Source of the DNA: Glomus cerebriforme
Lineage: Eukaryota; Glomeromycota; Glomeromycetes; Glomerales; Glomeraceae
Length of the DNA stretch: 12,170 nucleotides
NCBI GenBank assembly: GCA_003550305.1
Contig: QKYT01000038.1
Location: 12,945 to 25,114 of the forward strand
Direction of reading: 5' to 3'
Shown: one piece after another, positions 1-8,132 of the stretch
Numbering within the stretch: the stretch's first letter is position 1
Layout: each line of letters opens with the position of its first letter
Program-made: the position numbers and the translations under genes
The notes under the pieces: generated by a model
Seen by the model: only the letters and a program-made list of their open reading frames with translations
What the model was told of the DNA's origin: nothing
Databases searched by the model: none

Positions 1-168
1 AATATCCAGAGTCGTAAGGTCTTTCCTAGAACTGTAAGTGAACTTAAAGTTGCGCTAAGCAAAGAATGGGAGAACTTGGACTGCTCCATTTTTGAAGAAG
101 TTGTTGCTTCAATNCCACAGCGAATTAATGCAGTATTGGAAGCAAAAGGAGGGCCAACACATTATTAA
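1..168 (+). CDS. Tc1-like transposase, C-terminal 55 residues (partial)
   Basis: This frame is open from the first base of the window to TAA at 166-168. The product would cut and paste its own element through a DDE/D catalytic domain, but all catalytic residues lie upstream of the window. The visible tail has the pattern of the end of Tc1-family transposases: an IQSR-like opening, a Trp-containing helix (KEWENL), a stretch around SxPQRINAVLEAKGG, and the final THY. The N at 113 falls in the codon where the family usually has Met (S-M-P), so the ambiguity is probably harmless. No stop or frameshift is seen in this piece, so the copy may be fairly young. Family assignment is confident; activity cannot be judged. 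Confidence 0.8.
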   Translation, partial: NIQSRKVFPRTVSELKVALSKEWENLDCSIFEEVVASXPQRINAVLEAKGGPTHY

Positions 169-272
169 CCATTTAAAAAAANTTTTTTTTATGTAAATGT
201 TAGTGAAAATTAATAAAGTTTTTACATTTTTTACATTAATTTTCAATCATGCAACACTTTCTGACGAGACTG
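1..272 (+). mobile_element. Right end of a Tc1/mariner-type DNA transposon
   Basis: The left part of the element lies outside the window. What is present is the 3' end of a transposase gene, an AT-rich tail of about 100 bp, and a terminal sequence ending GACGAGACTG followed by TA at 273-274. Read from outside inwards the end begins CAGTCTCGTCAG, the CAGT-type start and flanking TA duplication typical of Tc1/mariner elements. The last 30 bases or so (from about 243) are the likely terminal inverted repeat; the matching left repeat cannot be seen. Two N bases (113 and 182) fall inside the element. Confidence 0.75.
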
Positions 273-278
273 TACTTA

Positions 279-471
279 TATAGTAAGCTTGGGTTAGAGC
301 TAAAAATTTCTTATTACAATCTTCCCCGATAAAGTAATTAGTATTATTTACTCAGTTGATTTCATTCACAATATCTTCCCAAAAGTTTCTCTTATTATAG
401 TTTGGAGTTTGGTGATATTCTTTATTTCCATTTTTACATGCATCAATAAGCATTCAGGTTTGTTCTTCGCT
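279..471 (-). pseudogene. Myb/SANT-like DNA-binding domain fragment, cut by the Tc1 element
   Basis: Translated on the minus strand from about 471 down to 279 this gives a compact helical domain opening with SEEQT, then MLIDACKNGN, a central NKRNFWEDIVNEIN, and an ending of GEDCNKKFLALTQAYY. The spacing of an acidic EEQ start, an FW-x2-I core and a C-x2-KF-x2-L third helix is typical of Myb/SANT-like (trihelix-type) domains, found in fungal transcription factors and in partner proteins of DNA transposons. Two TGA codons interrupt the frame, at 454-456 and 352-354 (plus-strand positions). The first occupies the place where such domains usually carry Trp. The frame ends just before the Tc1 terminus at 272, so the rest of the gene was probably separated by that insertion. 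The upstream part was not found. Confidence 0.6.
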
Positions 472-502
472 TCACTATGCAGATATTATTATCACGTTCA
501 AG

Positions 503-538
503 AAAAGTTTTATGAAAAGTTTTATAAAAAGTTTTATG
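503..538. repeat. 12-bp unit repeated three times
   Basis: Three back-to-back copies of AAAAGTTTTATG (503-514, 515-526, 527-538). The middle copy ends in A instead of G; the other two are identical. No function can be inferred. Confidence 0.85.
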
Positions 539-664
539 GAAAGTGAGGAAGAAGTGAGGTAACGGGGCAAACTAAGAAGGACTTTCTTTATGTGTCATGA
601 TTTATGAGCTGAGTATAAATTAGCATCAAGGTTTGAAAAAAAAGTAATCCCATAGGCACTTCAC

Positions 665-700
665 ATAATGATGAATATAATGATTAATATAATGATTAAT
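665..700. repeat. Second 12-bp unit repeated three times
   Basis: Three tandem copies of ATAATGATTAAT (665-676, 677-688, 689-700). The first copy reads ATAATGATGAAT and the other two are identical. It is unrelated in sequence to the 503-538 array but has the same period and copy number. Confidence 0.85.
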
Positions 701-916
701 CAAATAATAATAGTGGTTTAGTTACTGCACGCGCAAAATCTGATTAGCTGATTATCTTGTGATTTGAATTGTGAGAAGATTGTGAGGAAGTGCCAGAAAC
801 TGTCTGGGACCTAGAGTGGTACTTGTGATATGATATACATCATAATACCTATTAATCACGAGAGATCCGCAAACTGATTTATATGTTAAAATTAGCATAG
901 CTGAGAGATATGACCC

Positions 917-951
917 TATATAAATCCTCAGTATGCTTGTAATCGAATAAA
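917..951 (+). promoter_or_regulatory. TATA-like box followed by AATAAA, possible promoter or LTR relic
   Basis: TATATAAAT lies at 917-925 and AATAAA at 946-951, about 20 bp further on. This close pairing resembles the promoter/polyadenylation layout of retroelement LTRs. It could equally serve as the distal promoter of the zinc-finger gene starting at 1163. No LTR ends were identified, so the call is tentative. Confidence 0.3.
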
Positions 952-994
952 AATGAATCTGATATTTTATTATAATATAGTTGTTACAAACTGT

Positions 995-1148
995 TATAAA
1001 TCATTATAAATCGATAAAAAAAAACAGTGAAATTGCTATAAATCTCTTAACCAGTAAATCTGTATAAATTTGAATGATGATATTATCTAGTATAAGTTGT
1101 TAAATAATTGCTAAAAATGCTATAAATCATTAAAAATCATTATAATCT
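995..1148 (+). repeat. Cluster of TATAAATC motifs upstream of the zinc-finger gene
   Basis: Exact TATAAATC occurs at 995-1002, 1005-1012, 1037-1044 and 1121-1128, with near copies at 1063-1070 (TATAAATT) and 1141 (TATAATC). The cluster ends within 25 bp of the ATG at 1163. It may be promoter DNA or simply AT-rich drift. Confidence 0.45.
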
Positions 1149-1162
1149 ACTAAAACGCTAAT

Positions 1163-2074
1163 ATGGATTTAGATAGTAGAGCCTATTCTAAGCTAATTGA
1201 TGAAAATAATACTTATGAAGACTCTGAAGAATATATAAGAATACTTGATGTAATATTGCCTTTAACAAAAAGACATGATCATGAAACATCAGAAATGTGA
1301 TGCTCTTGTATCTGTGATCCATTTAGGAAAATACTTAAAGAGAATCCAAGAATCCTTTCTAAGAATAGATATATTATAATGTATGGAAAGCTTTATGAAA
1401 ATGATAAGGTCCACAATGGTTATCCAACTGATTATATTTATTGTAGTGTATGTGATTCCTTAGTTTTCATACCTGGAACTGGCTATAACCCTCGTATCTA
1501 TTATGATAGCCATTTGAAGAGATGTATTTCTGAAAATACTATTTTGAATGATCATGCGAGAAGAAAAGAAATTCTCCAATCTATTGATAGAAGGGAATTT
1601 CAGATCTGGCAATATAAACAATACATATTAAAAGAAGAGGTTAAAATTAATCGTCTTCGTCTAGAGCTTTTTTCTCAATCTACCTCACACTCAGAAAAGG
1701 ATAAGTTGGCATCAGTATCATATGATCATGATGCGAATTTCATAGTTAGCTATGAAAATTATGTACAATCTAAAACAACTGTAGTAAAAAATACTATGCC
1801 AAGTGCTCCTAATTTTGAGCTAGCTTGTATTTCACCTGCCAGGCAAGAAATGGGTTCACCAATTTCTCATCATGTGTTTAACCAAAAATCTGAAGCACTA
1901 AATAGGCCAACTCATCTTCCATTACCATGAAAGCCTGTTGCATTAATGCAACATAGTGCAAGTGCACCTAAGGTTAGAAATCTTTGGAACGATTGATTAA
2001 ATATGCCTAATATTTCTAGCAGGACTACTTTGGGCAATCTTGCTGAAGCATATTTCGATTCTGTATGAATGTAA
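1163..2074 (+). pseudogene. C2HC zinc-finger plus coiled-coil protein interrupted only by TGA codons
   Basis: I do not recognise the family. From ATG 1163 one frame runs 303 codons to TAA 2072-2074 and is broken only by TGA codons at 1298, 1928, 1994 and 2066. The longest uninterrupted stretch is 1301-1927. Counting from 1163, Cys94, Cys97, His117 and Cys121 form a C-x2-C-x19-H-x3-C cluster (YCSVC ... SHLKRC), typical of a BED- or C2HC-like nucleic-acid-binding finger. A charged, probably coiled-coil helix follows (about residues 132-165), then a polar, Ser/Pro-rich tail. Trp is encoded by TGG at two places in the same frame. The TGA codons may be CGA or TGG codons lost by C-to-T or G-to-A change, or read through. 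Another ATG at 1379 would give a 183-residue protein that keeps the finger. Confidence 0.6.
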
Positions 2075-2381
2075 AAAGAAAATAGACTTAATATCTTTCA
2101 ACTGAATATTAGCATTATGTATCTTAATTATATTTAGCCAAACATAGCTTATACTTTATTTTTTTGTGAAATGATAGCTATATAATCTGCATGCATGATC
2201 GCCTAGTAAAATTGGTTGAAAGCGTTATGCATGAAATGTATCACCTGCAGACGCTATGCATAATCTGCCTATTCTGGGTTAGATCTTCTAATCTATTTTA
2301 ATAAAGTATTTTTTGAGAAATTCAGGAAGATCAATAAAATGATCTTGGGGATCCTTGATTGCGAGACAATACAACTATTAG
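2075..2381. other. Intergenic, nothing recognised
   Basis: AT-rich DNA with no coding signal I can support. Variants of GCGTTATGCAT/GCTATGCAT recur between about 2220 and 2265 and may be a worn inverted repeat. Two AATAAA-like hexamers (about 2300 and 2335) could be polyadenylation signals. The segment just before 2400 (TTTCTATGCAG) resembles an intron acceptor for the following pseudogene. Confidence 0.4.
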
Positions 2382-2978
2382 TTTGAGAATTTCTATGCAG
2401 TAGTTATCCAGCGAGCTTACAAGAATTACAAAAAAAGACCCAAGTCTTTGGCAAAACAGGTTTGGGAGGTGGTGAGGATCCTGATGATAAGAAGTTTTTA
2501 GATATTGTTCCTCATGGTAAAATATATCATTTCATTAATGGAAAACTAATAAAATCTAATTATGTGAGTAACTGATTTTATGCAGAAAATAAGCATAACA
2601 TTTATTTTGCTACTACTTGGGTAGAAGTAAAGAGAAATCAGTTATATGGACGATTATATACTGTAGCATACATAGCTACTTTTAGAGTATTATATCAGCA
2701 AGACTATATAGTTGTTAGAAGTACAGGCTGGTCTAACATATTAAAATGATTACAGAATCCCAAATATTATCATATTAATAAAATATAACTTTGAAAACAT
2801 TATCAGAATTTCAGATTGTGAGAAATATAAGGGTAAATTGACAGAAATACAAAGAATATGTGATTCACTGCCATTAGAATTCCTATACTATATTCACAGA
2901 AAGGATATTACCATGAATTTCTCAGATTTGGATGATAATTGTGGGTTTGTGTGCCGAATTTTTCAGATCAATCCTTGA
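2382..2978 (+). pseudogene. IQ-motif-like protein remnant with two frameshifts
   Basis: Coding character continues across three frames. Frame A (2382 to about 2477) gives an IQ-like helix, VVIQRAYKNYKKRPKSLAK, which resembles calmodulin-binding IQ motifs, followed by VWEVVR. The signal then moves to frame B (2477-2785), with segments KKFLDIVPHGKIYHF, TTWVEVKRNQLYGRLYTV and VVRSTGWSNILK. It moves to frame C (2787-2978), with CEKYKGKLTEIQRICDSL and MNFSDLDDNCGFV. In-frame TGA codons lie at 2573 and 2747, and TAA at 2786. I believe it is a relic of a repeated fungal family of unknown function, but that is from memory of style only. No start codon is visible; CAG at 2398-2400 may be an acceptor, in which case an upstream exon is missing. 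Confidence 0.5.
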
Positions 2979-3620
2979 CCCAAATCCTGAATATTGTCTT
3001 AATAAAATAATATATTGTCCAGTCATAATGTATGTTAGCATGTGTGACATAAATTAGCACGTTTTCAATCCTTGTTAAAGTGCATATGATGTAATAGGTA
3101 ATACTTTACAAATCATCTGTGAAACTATACTTATGTGACAAAATAATTTCACACATAAATCGATCACCAAAATATTTCAAATTTTTTTTTTTACAATATT
3201 TAGCAGAATAAGATTTAGTGAAATAGCATTTATTAATATGTATATTTGCTCCGGAGGGACAAAATATTCTGAGTAGAATAATGTCTATATAACGTTGCCA
3301 GGTTTTAATATTAAGCGATTGGGCGAAAAAAAGTATGTATATGCATATTCCCCAATGTCTTTGCAATGTTTAGATCTACAATGTACATTTCGCATATCTT
3401 ACTCTTAAACATAAAATTTTGGACGTAAAGTACTTTGCATATTCTTCTATTCGACCCCAACATAAGCTCAGGTTTAGAGAGGATGTGAATATAGATTTAA
3501 AAGGATAAGTATACAGAATTTTAGTCTTTCCTCGCTTTATATTGATTTTGTCTCTTCTTGCGTTATTACAAAATACTAATAAGATCTCATTTTTTAATAC
3601 TTCAAACTAATTACAAAAAT
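2979..3620. other. Intergenic, upstream region of the next gene
   Basis: No reliable gene. A minus-strand frame at 3106-3366 is open for 86 codons but has poor composition and contains a long T/A run; I do not support it. The last 100 bases before ATG 3621 are pyrimidine-rich (TTTATATTGATTTTGTCTC at about 3536), like many fungal promoters, and contain TACTAAT at about 3574. Confidence 0.4.
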
Positions 3621-3887
3621 ATGTCTAACTCAATTGTCTCAACTGAAATTTTTGTTCCTTTATATGATTTTTTAAAAACTGCTTCTTTGGAAAAAATTAC
3701 TATTTCTAGAATATTCACTCAGCAATGGAAGCTATTCAAGATTCAATCTAAAGAAGAAGACTGCGAATGTCTTATTAATATATTAAGAAGCGTTGAAAAT
3801 GAAATCGTCAATACTGAGCGTAAGGAGCATATTCGATCATTACAAGATATTAACAGGATAAGTAATGCAGTTTATTATTGTCATTGA
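3621..3887 (+). CDS. Small uncharacterised protein, probable first exon of the 4106-5441 gene
   Basis: The product is an 88-residue soluble, mostly helical protein. I chose ATG 3621 because an in-frame start further upstream adds only AT-rich residues, and an A-rich leader (ACAAAAAT) precedes 3621. The sequence starts MSNSIVSTEIFVPLYDFLK, contains FTQQWKLFKIQSKEEDCE, and ends at TGA 3885-3887. Composition is balanced and looks coding. The following 218 bases lack coding signal and end in a T-rich AG acceptor at 4105, so this is probably exon 1 of the downstream gene. I could not fix a donor that keeps the frame; GTTTAT at about 3870 is one phase-0 candidate. Function unknown. Confidence 0.5.
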   Translation: MSNSIVSTEIFVPLYDFLKTASLEKITISRIFTQQWKLFKIQSKEEDCECLINILRSVENEIVNTERKEHIRSLQDINRISNAVYYCH

Positions 3888-4387
3888 TACTATTGTTAAA
3901 AAATGATGAATATGGGCTATTTGCATTAATAAGTATAATGCGATCGAATTAAGTAGTTATATACTAGTGAAGGTTCTTTTTCATTGTACTTATATTGATG
4001 ATTATGGACAGTAAAAAATGCCAGCAACTACTGATTAGGTGGGGAGGTCCTCTTACTTGCACAAGAATGATATTTTGTGAATATTTTAACCCACCTCTAT
4101 TTTAGATTTATTATTCTCGTAATGAACTCGTATCATTGGTAGATGCAGGTGAATTACGGAAGAATTTTAAAGAATATATAAACTGGAGGAATACAGCTTC
4201 TAATAATATAGCTATTTTAAAAAGTACTATTAAAAATGGGAGAATACCAGCCCACAACCATATATTTATGAAGATTTGTGAAATTAGAGTTGAGAAATTG
4301 TCACGTGATGATCCATTATGCAATAGTGTAATTGATCTTAGTTCAGATAAATACCAACTCTCAGAAAATAATCATATCGATCTTATG

Positions 4388-4460
4388 GTATGAAATAAAT
4401 TGATTTTATTATTAATCGAAGATACTGTATGTACTAACTGCTTTCTATATTTTTTTCTAG
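4388..4460 (+). other. Spliceosomal intron, 73 nt
   Basis: Donor GTATGA at 4388, perfect yeast-type branch point TACTAAC at about 4432-4438, then a pyrimidine tract ending TTTTTTTCTAG at 4460. Removing it keeps the reading frame of exons A and B of the decayed gene. The signals are intact although the gene is not. Confidence 0.75.
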
Positions 4461-5211
4461 GGATAAAAAGCTAGTATAAGAGAATTGTCCAAAAGTTCTG
4501 AAATATAAAATGTGTGTGCTGATTTTGTATTAAAAAGGAAAGAAATTTATTGATTACACAAATTTGTGCTATCATCGTCAGAAATGGTATCACATAACCA
4601 ATGGGTCGAAGAAGAACATGAAAAAGAATGTGTAGCTAGAGGAATTACTGACGTGCTTTTGCAAGAGATAAAGTTAAATGCATTTCGTAAGGTTTCTAAT
4701 GGCTCTGAAAATTCTCTTGTAGAAATTATAGCTTGACTAATGGATACCACTATGTACCGTTTACCTGTAGAGTATGAGATTGAGGTTACAAGAGCTGAAC
4801 GATAGAGTATGGCTAGTAAAAATCATAAAGTTCAACAACAAAAAGGGTCAAGAGAATAAATCAGATCTTATGATTCATGTATTTTTTCGCAATAAATGGA
4901 AAGAAATTATATATGTTGAGAGTGGAAAATAGAATTGTAATGATGAAAAAATTCATAGTGATCATAATAAATTGGTACAACTCTGTATAAATGGTACTGA
5001 TGAGCTTTTTAAAATATGTGAAAGAGAGCCTCTTAATAGAAATTATATTGGGCTTGGTGTTAATATTGCAGGTAAATATATTGAAATACATGAATTGGTA
5101 CGTGAAAAAGGCGTCAAGTACTACTTTTCAGTTTCGAAAGCAAAAATACCCTTTCACAAAGAATCAGCAGAAGAAGTAGAAGAATTTATCCATGCCTTAT
5201 TGACTTTACAA

Positions 5212-5312
5212 GTAAGATTTTTTTATTCATACCAGCTCTATTTTATGGGGCAAAGAAAGTATTTTTCAAAATTTATTAAGACAAGCTGATACTAATTACA
5301 GGTTTTTTTTAG
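5212..5312 (+). other. Spliceosomal intron, 101 nt
   Basis: Donor GTAAGA at 5212 in phase 0 after CAA, branch point TACTAAT at about 5290, and acceptor GTTTTTTTTAG ending at 5312. An alternative acceptor, TTACAG, ends at 5301. Using 5312 joins two open frames and gives 43 codons to TAG 5439-5441, which is strong support for the choice. Confidence 0.8.
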
Positions 5313-5551
5313 AATGGAATTATTGTAAATATACAGGATATTGCCAATAGTTTACAAAAAAGATCTAGAAAAAATAGTGAGAGAAGTCCAATATCACGCA
5401 AAGGTAAAAGACTAAGTAAGAAAAAAAGCACAAATTTCTAGATGTATTTATATATCTTTTATCCTGGACGATTTCACAAATATACATTAATATTTATTTC
5501 ATTTGGGTGGATGTGTATCGGATAATAAATTTTCTTGGCAAAAGTGATCGG

Positions 5552-6123
5552 CATGACAAACACTGGTCAAAAACTGATCTATCTTACAGATATCTTACAG
5601 ATATCTTATAAATATCGGGTACCCAAAATGCGTAAATTCTGCTATACATCGGGTACCCAATATGTATACTATAGAATTAAAAAATACAATTTATTAATTA
5701 TCTCGCTATCCAGTGATCATAAAAAGATAAAATATAGCTCATTCGATTCGCCTCACTGAGACGTATCGAATGGTACTAATTTCGCATTTCTAGGTGCGAT
5801 AGATGTCGAGATATTTGACAAATCGGCATTTTTTATTTGTTTTTTTACGATTTATCGAATATCTCGACATCTATCGCACCTAGAAATGCGCAATTAGTAC
5901 CATTCGATACGTCTCAGTGAGGCGAATCGAATGAGCTATATTTCATCGTTTTATGATTACTGGATAGCGAGATAATTAATAAATTGTATTTTTTAATTCT
6001 ATAGTATACATATTGGGTACCCGATGTATAGCAGAATTTACGCATTTTGGGTACCCGATATTTATAAGATATCTGTAAGATATCTGTAAGATAGATCAGT
6101 TTTTGACCAGTGAAATTGTCATG
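5552..6123. repeat. Near-perfect 572-bp palindrome (foldback element or hairpin-type terminus)
   Basis: The left arm (5552-5825) is the reverse complement of the right arm (5848-6123), separated by a 22-base T-rich loop (5826-5847). By eye only about a dozen positions differ, among them near the outer ends (about 5560), at 5712-5725, at about 5791 and beside the loop. Each arm holds two GGGTACCC octamers (5617, 5651; 6015, 6049) and three tandem 11-mers of ATCTTACAGAT type (5581-5613, mirrored at about 6062-6094). The outer ends are CATGAC and GTCATG. No clear target duplication is seen. No real gene lies inside. It could be a non-autonomous foldback transposon or an inverted-repeat junction of a hairpin-ended replicon. 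Confidence 0.9.
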
Positions 6124-6192
6124 TGCACGTGACTCCGTGAAAAAAATTCATGCACTTTGAATATTAACATACTAATACTACATTATGCAAGC

Positions 6193-6459
6193 ATGCAATC
6201 TGAAATAAATGAGAGTAATTCATTGAAAATATGCATTGCCAGGCTCGAGATCAAAAATGGTAAAATTAAGGCTGAGAACAATAAAATTATGGCTGAAAAC
6301 TTTGAGTTTAAGGCTAGAATTGTGAAATTGGAAGATAAGCAAACACAGAATGAATTAATAAAAAATTTTAATGTCTGTACCACAAAACACGTGACTATAT
6401 TTTTTCTTAGCAAATTTCTGCTGCTAAAAATAGTTAGCATAGCTAATCCTCCTATTTGA
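6193..6459 (+). pseudogene. Short coiled-coil protein remnant
   Basis: From ATG 6193 the first 60 residues are a regular heptad-type coiled coil with an internal repeat: LEIKNGKIKAENNKIMAEN then FEFKARIVKLEDKQ. This style of KIKAEN repeat occurs at the N-terminus of many repeated proteins of mycorrhizal fungi (recognition from memory). After about 6380 the frame becomes hydrophobic and AT-driven, and it stops at TGA 6457-6459, so only an N-terminal fragment seems to remain. TTTTTTCTTAG at about 6410 might be an old intron acceptor. It begins only 70 bp from the palindrome, which may have inserted in its promoter. Confidence 0.5.
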
Positions 6460-6557
6460 TGTGATGCAATTCATAATATTGGCGTGAAAATTTATAATGC
6501 TATGGGTGAATTTCTTGCATGTAAACTTTTTTTTTGCGCAAAACTATATCTAATAAA

Positions 6558-7055
6558 ATGTTCCATTCTGACTATAAACACATTACTAAGAGCCTGATCA
6601 AAAGAACATATCAAGGTCTTTTAAATCACTCTAAAAATCCTGTTCTATTAAAAATAATTTCTGAAAAGTCTTATCGAATTGAATCGTATCTAAGGTATAA
6701 ATTAGAAGTTTATGAGAATTCATTAAATAGTAAACGGTGCAACAAATCTAATATGAATAATAAAAAATTATTGCGCTCCCAAAGCTGGCCGGAATGTAAT
6801 ATATTCCCAGCATTACCATGTATATACATTACAGATAATGATGCTCAGACCGATAGTATCACCTGTGATCATGAGGAAGAAAATAATTGCCAGGTCATGA
6901 ACGAACTTAAAGTGTTATCCCAGCACCTGTTCGATTATAATAAAAGAACTTTCAAGAAGAAAATGCGCTATGAGATTTCAGATCTGAAGATGCAGGTGCA
7001 GGAGGCAGAAAAAAAACTGGCATCCGTGAAATTAGATTCTACTTATTCAATCTGA
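6558..7055 (+). CDS. Uncharacterised 165-residue protein with C-terminal coiled coil, convergent with the packaging ATPase
   Basis: I do not recognise this protein. ATG 6558 is the first in-frame ATG after the TAA at 6522-6524; the frame then runs cleanly to TGA 7053-7055. The N-terminal half is basic and helical ([17 protein letters not shown] ... [19 protein letters not shown]). A middle part contains Cys, Trp and Pro ([16 protein letters not shown]). An acidic patch follows, and the last 50 residues form a charged coiled coil ([20 protein letters not shown]). No membrane segment or signal peptide is seen. Its 3' end overlaps that of the minus-strand ATPase by 17 bp, a packing uncommon in fungal nuclear genes but ordinary in viruses. 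Being intact next to many broken genes suggests recent arrival or selection. A T-tract with TGCGCA and CTATAT lies just before the start. Confidence 0.65.
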   Translation: MFHSDYKHITKSLIKRTYQGLLNHSKNPVLLKIISEKSYRIESYLRYKLEVYENSLNSKRCNKSNMNNKKLLRSQSWPECNIFPALPCIYITDNDAQTDSITCDHEEENNCQVMNELKVLSQHLFDYNKRTFKKKMRYEISDLKMQVQEAEKKLASVKLDSTYSI

Positions 7056-8079
7056 AGGGTGTATCCCAACCAAAACGAATCCTATGTGGATGTTCATGAG
7101 GTACAGTTAAATCAAAAACAATAAAATTTTGCTCACATAAATGCTTATCAATAATTTTATACACACTGTACCAATCATTAACATATAGATACAGAATTCT
7201 GCTAAGCTTATCTGAAATATATAATCCATTAAACAAGCAGACATGTATGAGATTTTTTCGTATTATCTTTAGACAGTCAAAGTAACTCTGAGATATATAT
7301 ATCGAACTGATATTATAATGATATTCTTCAACAAAATAAGGAACAATTCTCTCCTGCACTTTTTTGGAATCAGTGCATACATCTTCGAATATAGCTACTT
7401 TACCTTTATCTGGAGAAAATGAATCTATTTTGGAAATTTTATCAGGCTTCATAGTCCAGAATGAAATATTTTTACGATATGGTTTCAGACTATTTGCAAT
7501 TATCTGATATACTAATTTGAGGTACATATATTTCAGTTCCTTAAGATTGTGGCCAAAAAGTAGCAACTCATCACATTTGATATAGCGTATCCCTTCTTTC
7601 TTTCCATTAAACATTTGATAAAGCTTATTTCTGAACATGAGATTAAGAACCTCATTAGTTTTTCCTGAATTAGTATGGCCTGAAATTAGAAGTGTAAAAA
7701 GCCATTGGGGCATACTCGAATTACCATTATATTTTTGGGTATCTTTAATCTTATTAATATGATATACAAGCCTTTCAACTAGCTTAAGTTTATTTATTTT
7801 CATGCTAGCTGGCAAAGCTAACGTGGATTTAGACTTTAACTTCTTTCCTTCAAACTTTTTTTTCTTGCTATCAGAAATAATGGCACATTCATTGTGATTC
7901 TCTGAGAAAATATTTGGAGGACCTAAAGGATCATTCTTAAAGTGAACTGTATTGTTATAGTTAAATAGCTCTGGTAACATATCTGCTAATACATATTTCC
8001 AACTCTGTTGCAGACGTTCACAATTATCCCATATATCAGAGATGTGATCTTTATTGATATGGTAGTTCCTTACTATCAT
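7039..8079 (-). CDS. A32-like DNA-packaging ATPase (FtsK/HerA superfamily), virus- or Polinton-type
   Basis: A 346-residue P-loop ATPase. In this family the enzyme pumps genomic DNA into preformed capsids of large DNA viruses, virophages, adintoviruses and Polintons. Motifs: Walker A GHTNSGKT at residues 134-141; Walker B VAIFED at 228-233, a hydrophobic strand ending in acidic residues; a Gln in YISQS (264) and IIRKN with Arg274, matching the sensor and arginine-finger positions of this clade. The spacing and overall size suit A32-like enzymes. A Lys-rich linker lies at about 72-85. All six Trp codons are TGG and the gene ends in TAG, so the standard code holds. The start is uncertain: the frame is open back to 8148, and a short out-of-phase ORF (8183-8133) may be its original beginning. 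The ATPase core itself shows no damage. Confidence 0.8.
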   Translation of the reverse strand: MIVRNYHINKDHISDIWDNCERLQQSWKYVLADMLPELFNYNNTVHFKNDPLGPPNIFSENHNECAIISDSKKKKFEGKKLKSKSTLALPASMKINKLKLVERLVYHINKIKDTQKYNGNSSMPQWLFTLLISGHTNSGKTNEVLNLMFRNKLYQMFNGKKEGIRYIKCDELLLFGHNLKELKYMYLKLVYQIIANSLKPYRKNISFWTMKPDKISKIDSFSPDKGKVAIFEDVCTDSKKVQERIVPYFVEEYHYNISSIYISQSYFDCLKIIRKNLIHVCLFNGLYISDKLSRILYLYVNDWYSVYKIIDKHLCEQNFIVFDLTVPHEHPHRIRFGWDTPFRLNK

Positions 8080-8132
8080 ATACGCAGAAACCTTATTTTT
8101 AAGGCATCTAATTTCCTTGATCTGCTCAAGCG

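Larger units (their letters stand above)
472..1162. other. Gene-poor AT-rich interval with short repeats
   Basis: I see no convincing coding frame on either strand in these 690 bases. The interval holds two short 12-bp tandem repeats (503-538, 665-700), a TATA-like block with a nearby AATAAA (917-951), and a cluster of TATAAATC motifs just before the zinc-finger gene, each listed separately. The part from about 720 to 960 has the look of a promoter or of a long-terminal-repeat remnant, but no LTR boundary or target duplication could be fixed. Confidence 0.5.
4106..5441 (+). pseudogene. Decayed multi-exon gene of unknown function
   Basis: Three exons can be read. Exon A (4106-4387) is preceded by a T-rich AG acceptor and encodes VDAGELRKNFKEYINWRN and later KICEIRVEKLSRDDPL. 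Exon B (4461-5211) holds two conserved-looking stretches: EEEHEKECVARGITDVLLQE with LMDTTMYRLPVEYE, and VNIAGKYIEIHELVREKG with SAEEVEEFIHALLTLQ. Exon C (5313-5441) encodes a lysine/arginine-rich tail (KRSRKNSER ... KRLSKKK), possibly a nuclear-localisation signal, ending at TAG 5439. Exon B carries TAA at 4464 and 4506, TGA at 4551 and 4734, TAG at 4803 and 4930, and a frameshift near 4846-4852. From 4972 to the end the frame is clean if the intron is removed, so a shorter 3' product is conceivable. No known domain is recognised; probably a lineage-specific repeated family. Confidence 0.6.

Noticed and set aside
1163..2074. Mitochondrial or mycoplasma-like DNA (UGA read as Trp)
   Set aside because: TGG is used for Trp in the same frame, the window has spliceosomal introns, and neighbouring relics are also stopped by TAA and TAG. 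Decay explains the TGA codons better, so recoding is kept only as a point to test.
3106..3366. 86-codon open frame on the minus strand
   Set aside because: It is hydrophobic and AT-driven, runs through a long A/T homopolymer, has no promoter or neighbour support, and matches no motif I know. It may be part of an unrecognised repeat, but I cannot support it as a gene.
4547..5091. Minus-strand open frames at 4547-4750 and 4861-5091, and 4111-4323
   Set aside because: They are antisense shadows of exons of the decayed plus-strand gene; the plus frame has the better composition and the splice signals.
5535..5759. 74-codon open frame inside the palindrome
   Set aside because: It lies almost entirely in one arm of the inverted repeat, and its residues are dictated by the tandem 11-mers and GGGTACCC words. 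It looks non-coding.
6183..6440. Minus-strand open frame opposite the short coiled-coil remnant
   Set aside because: The Leu/Phe/Ser-rich composition is what a Lys/Glu-rich coiled coil gives when read in reverse.
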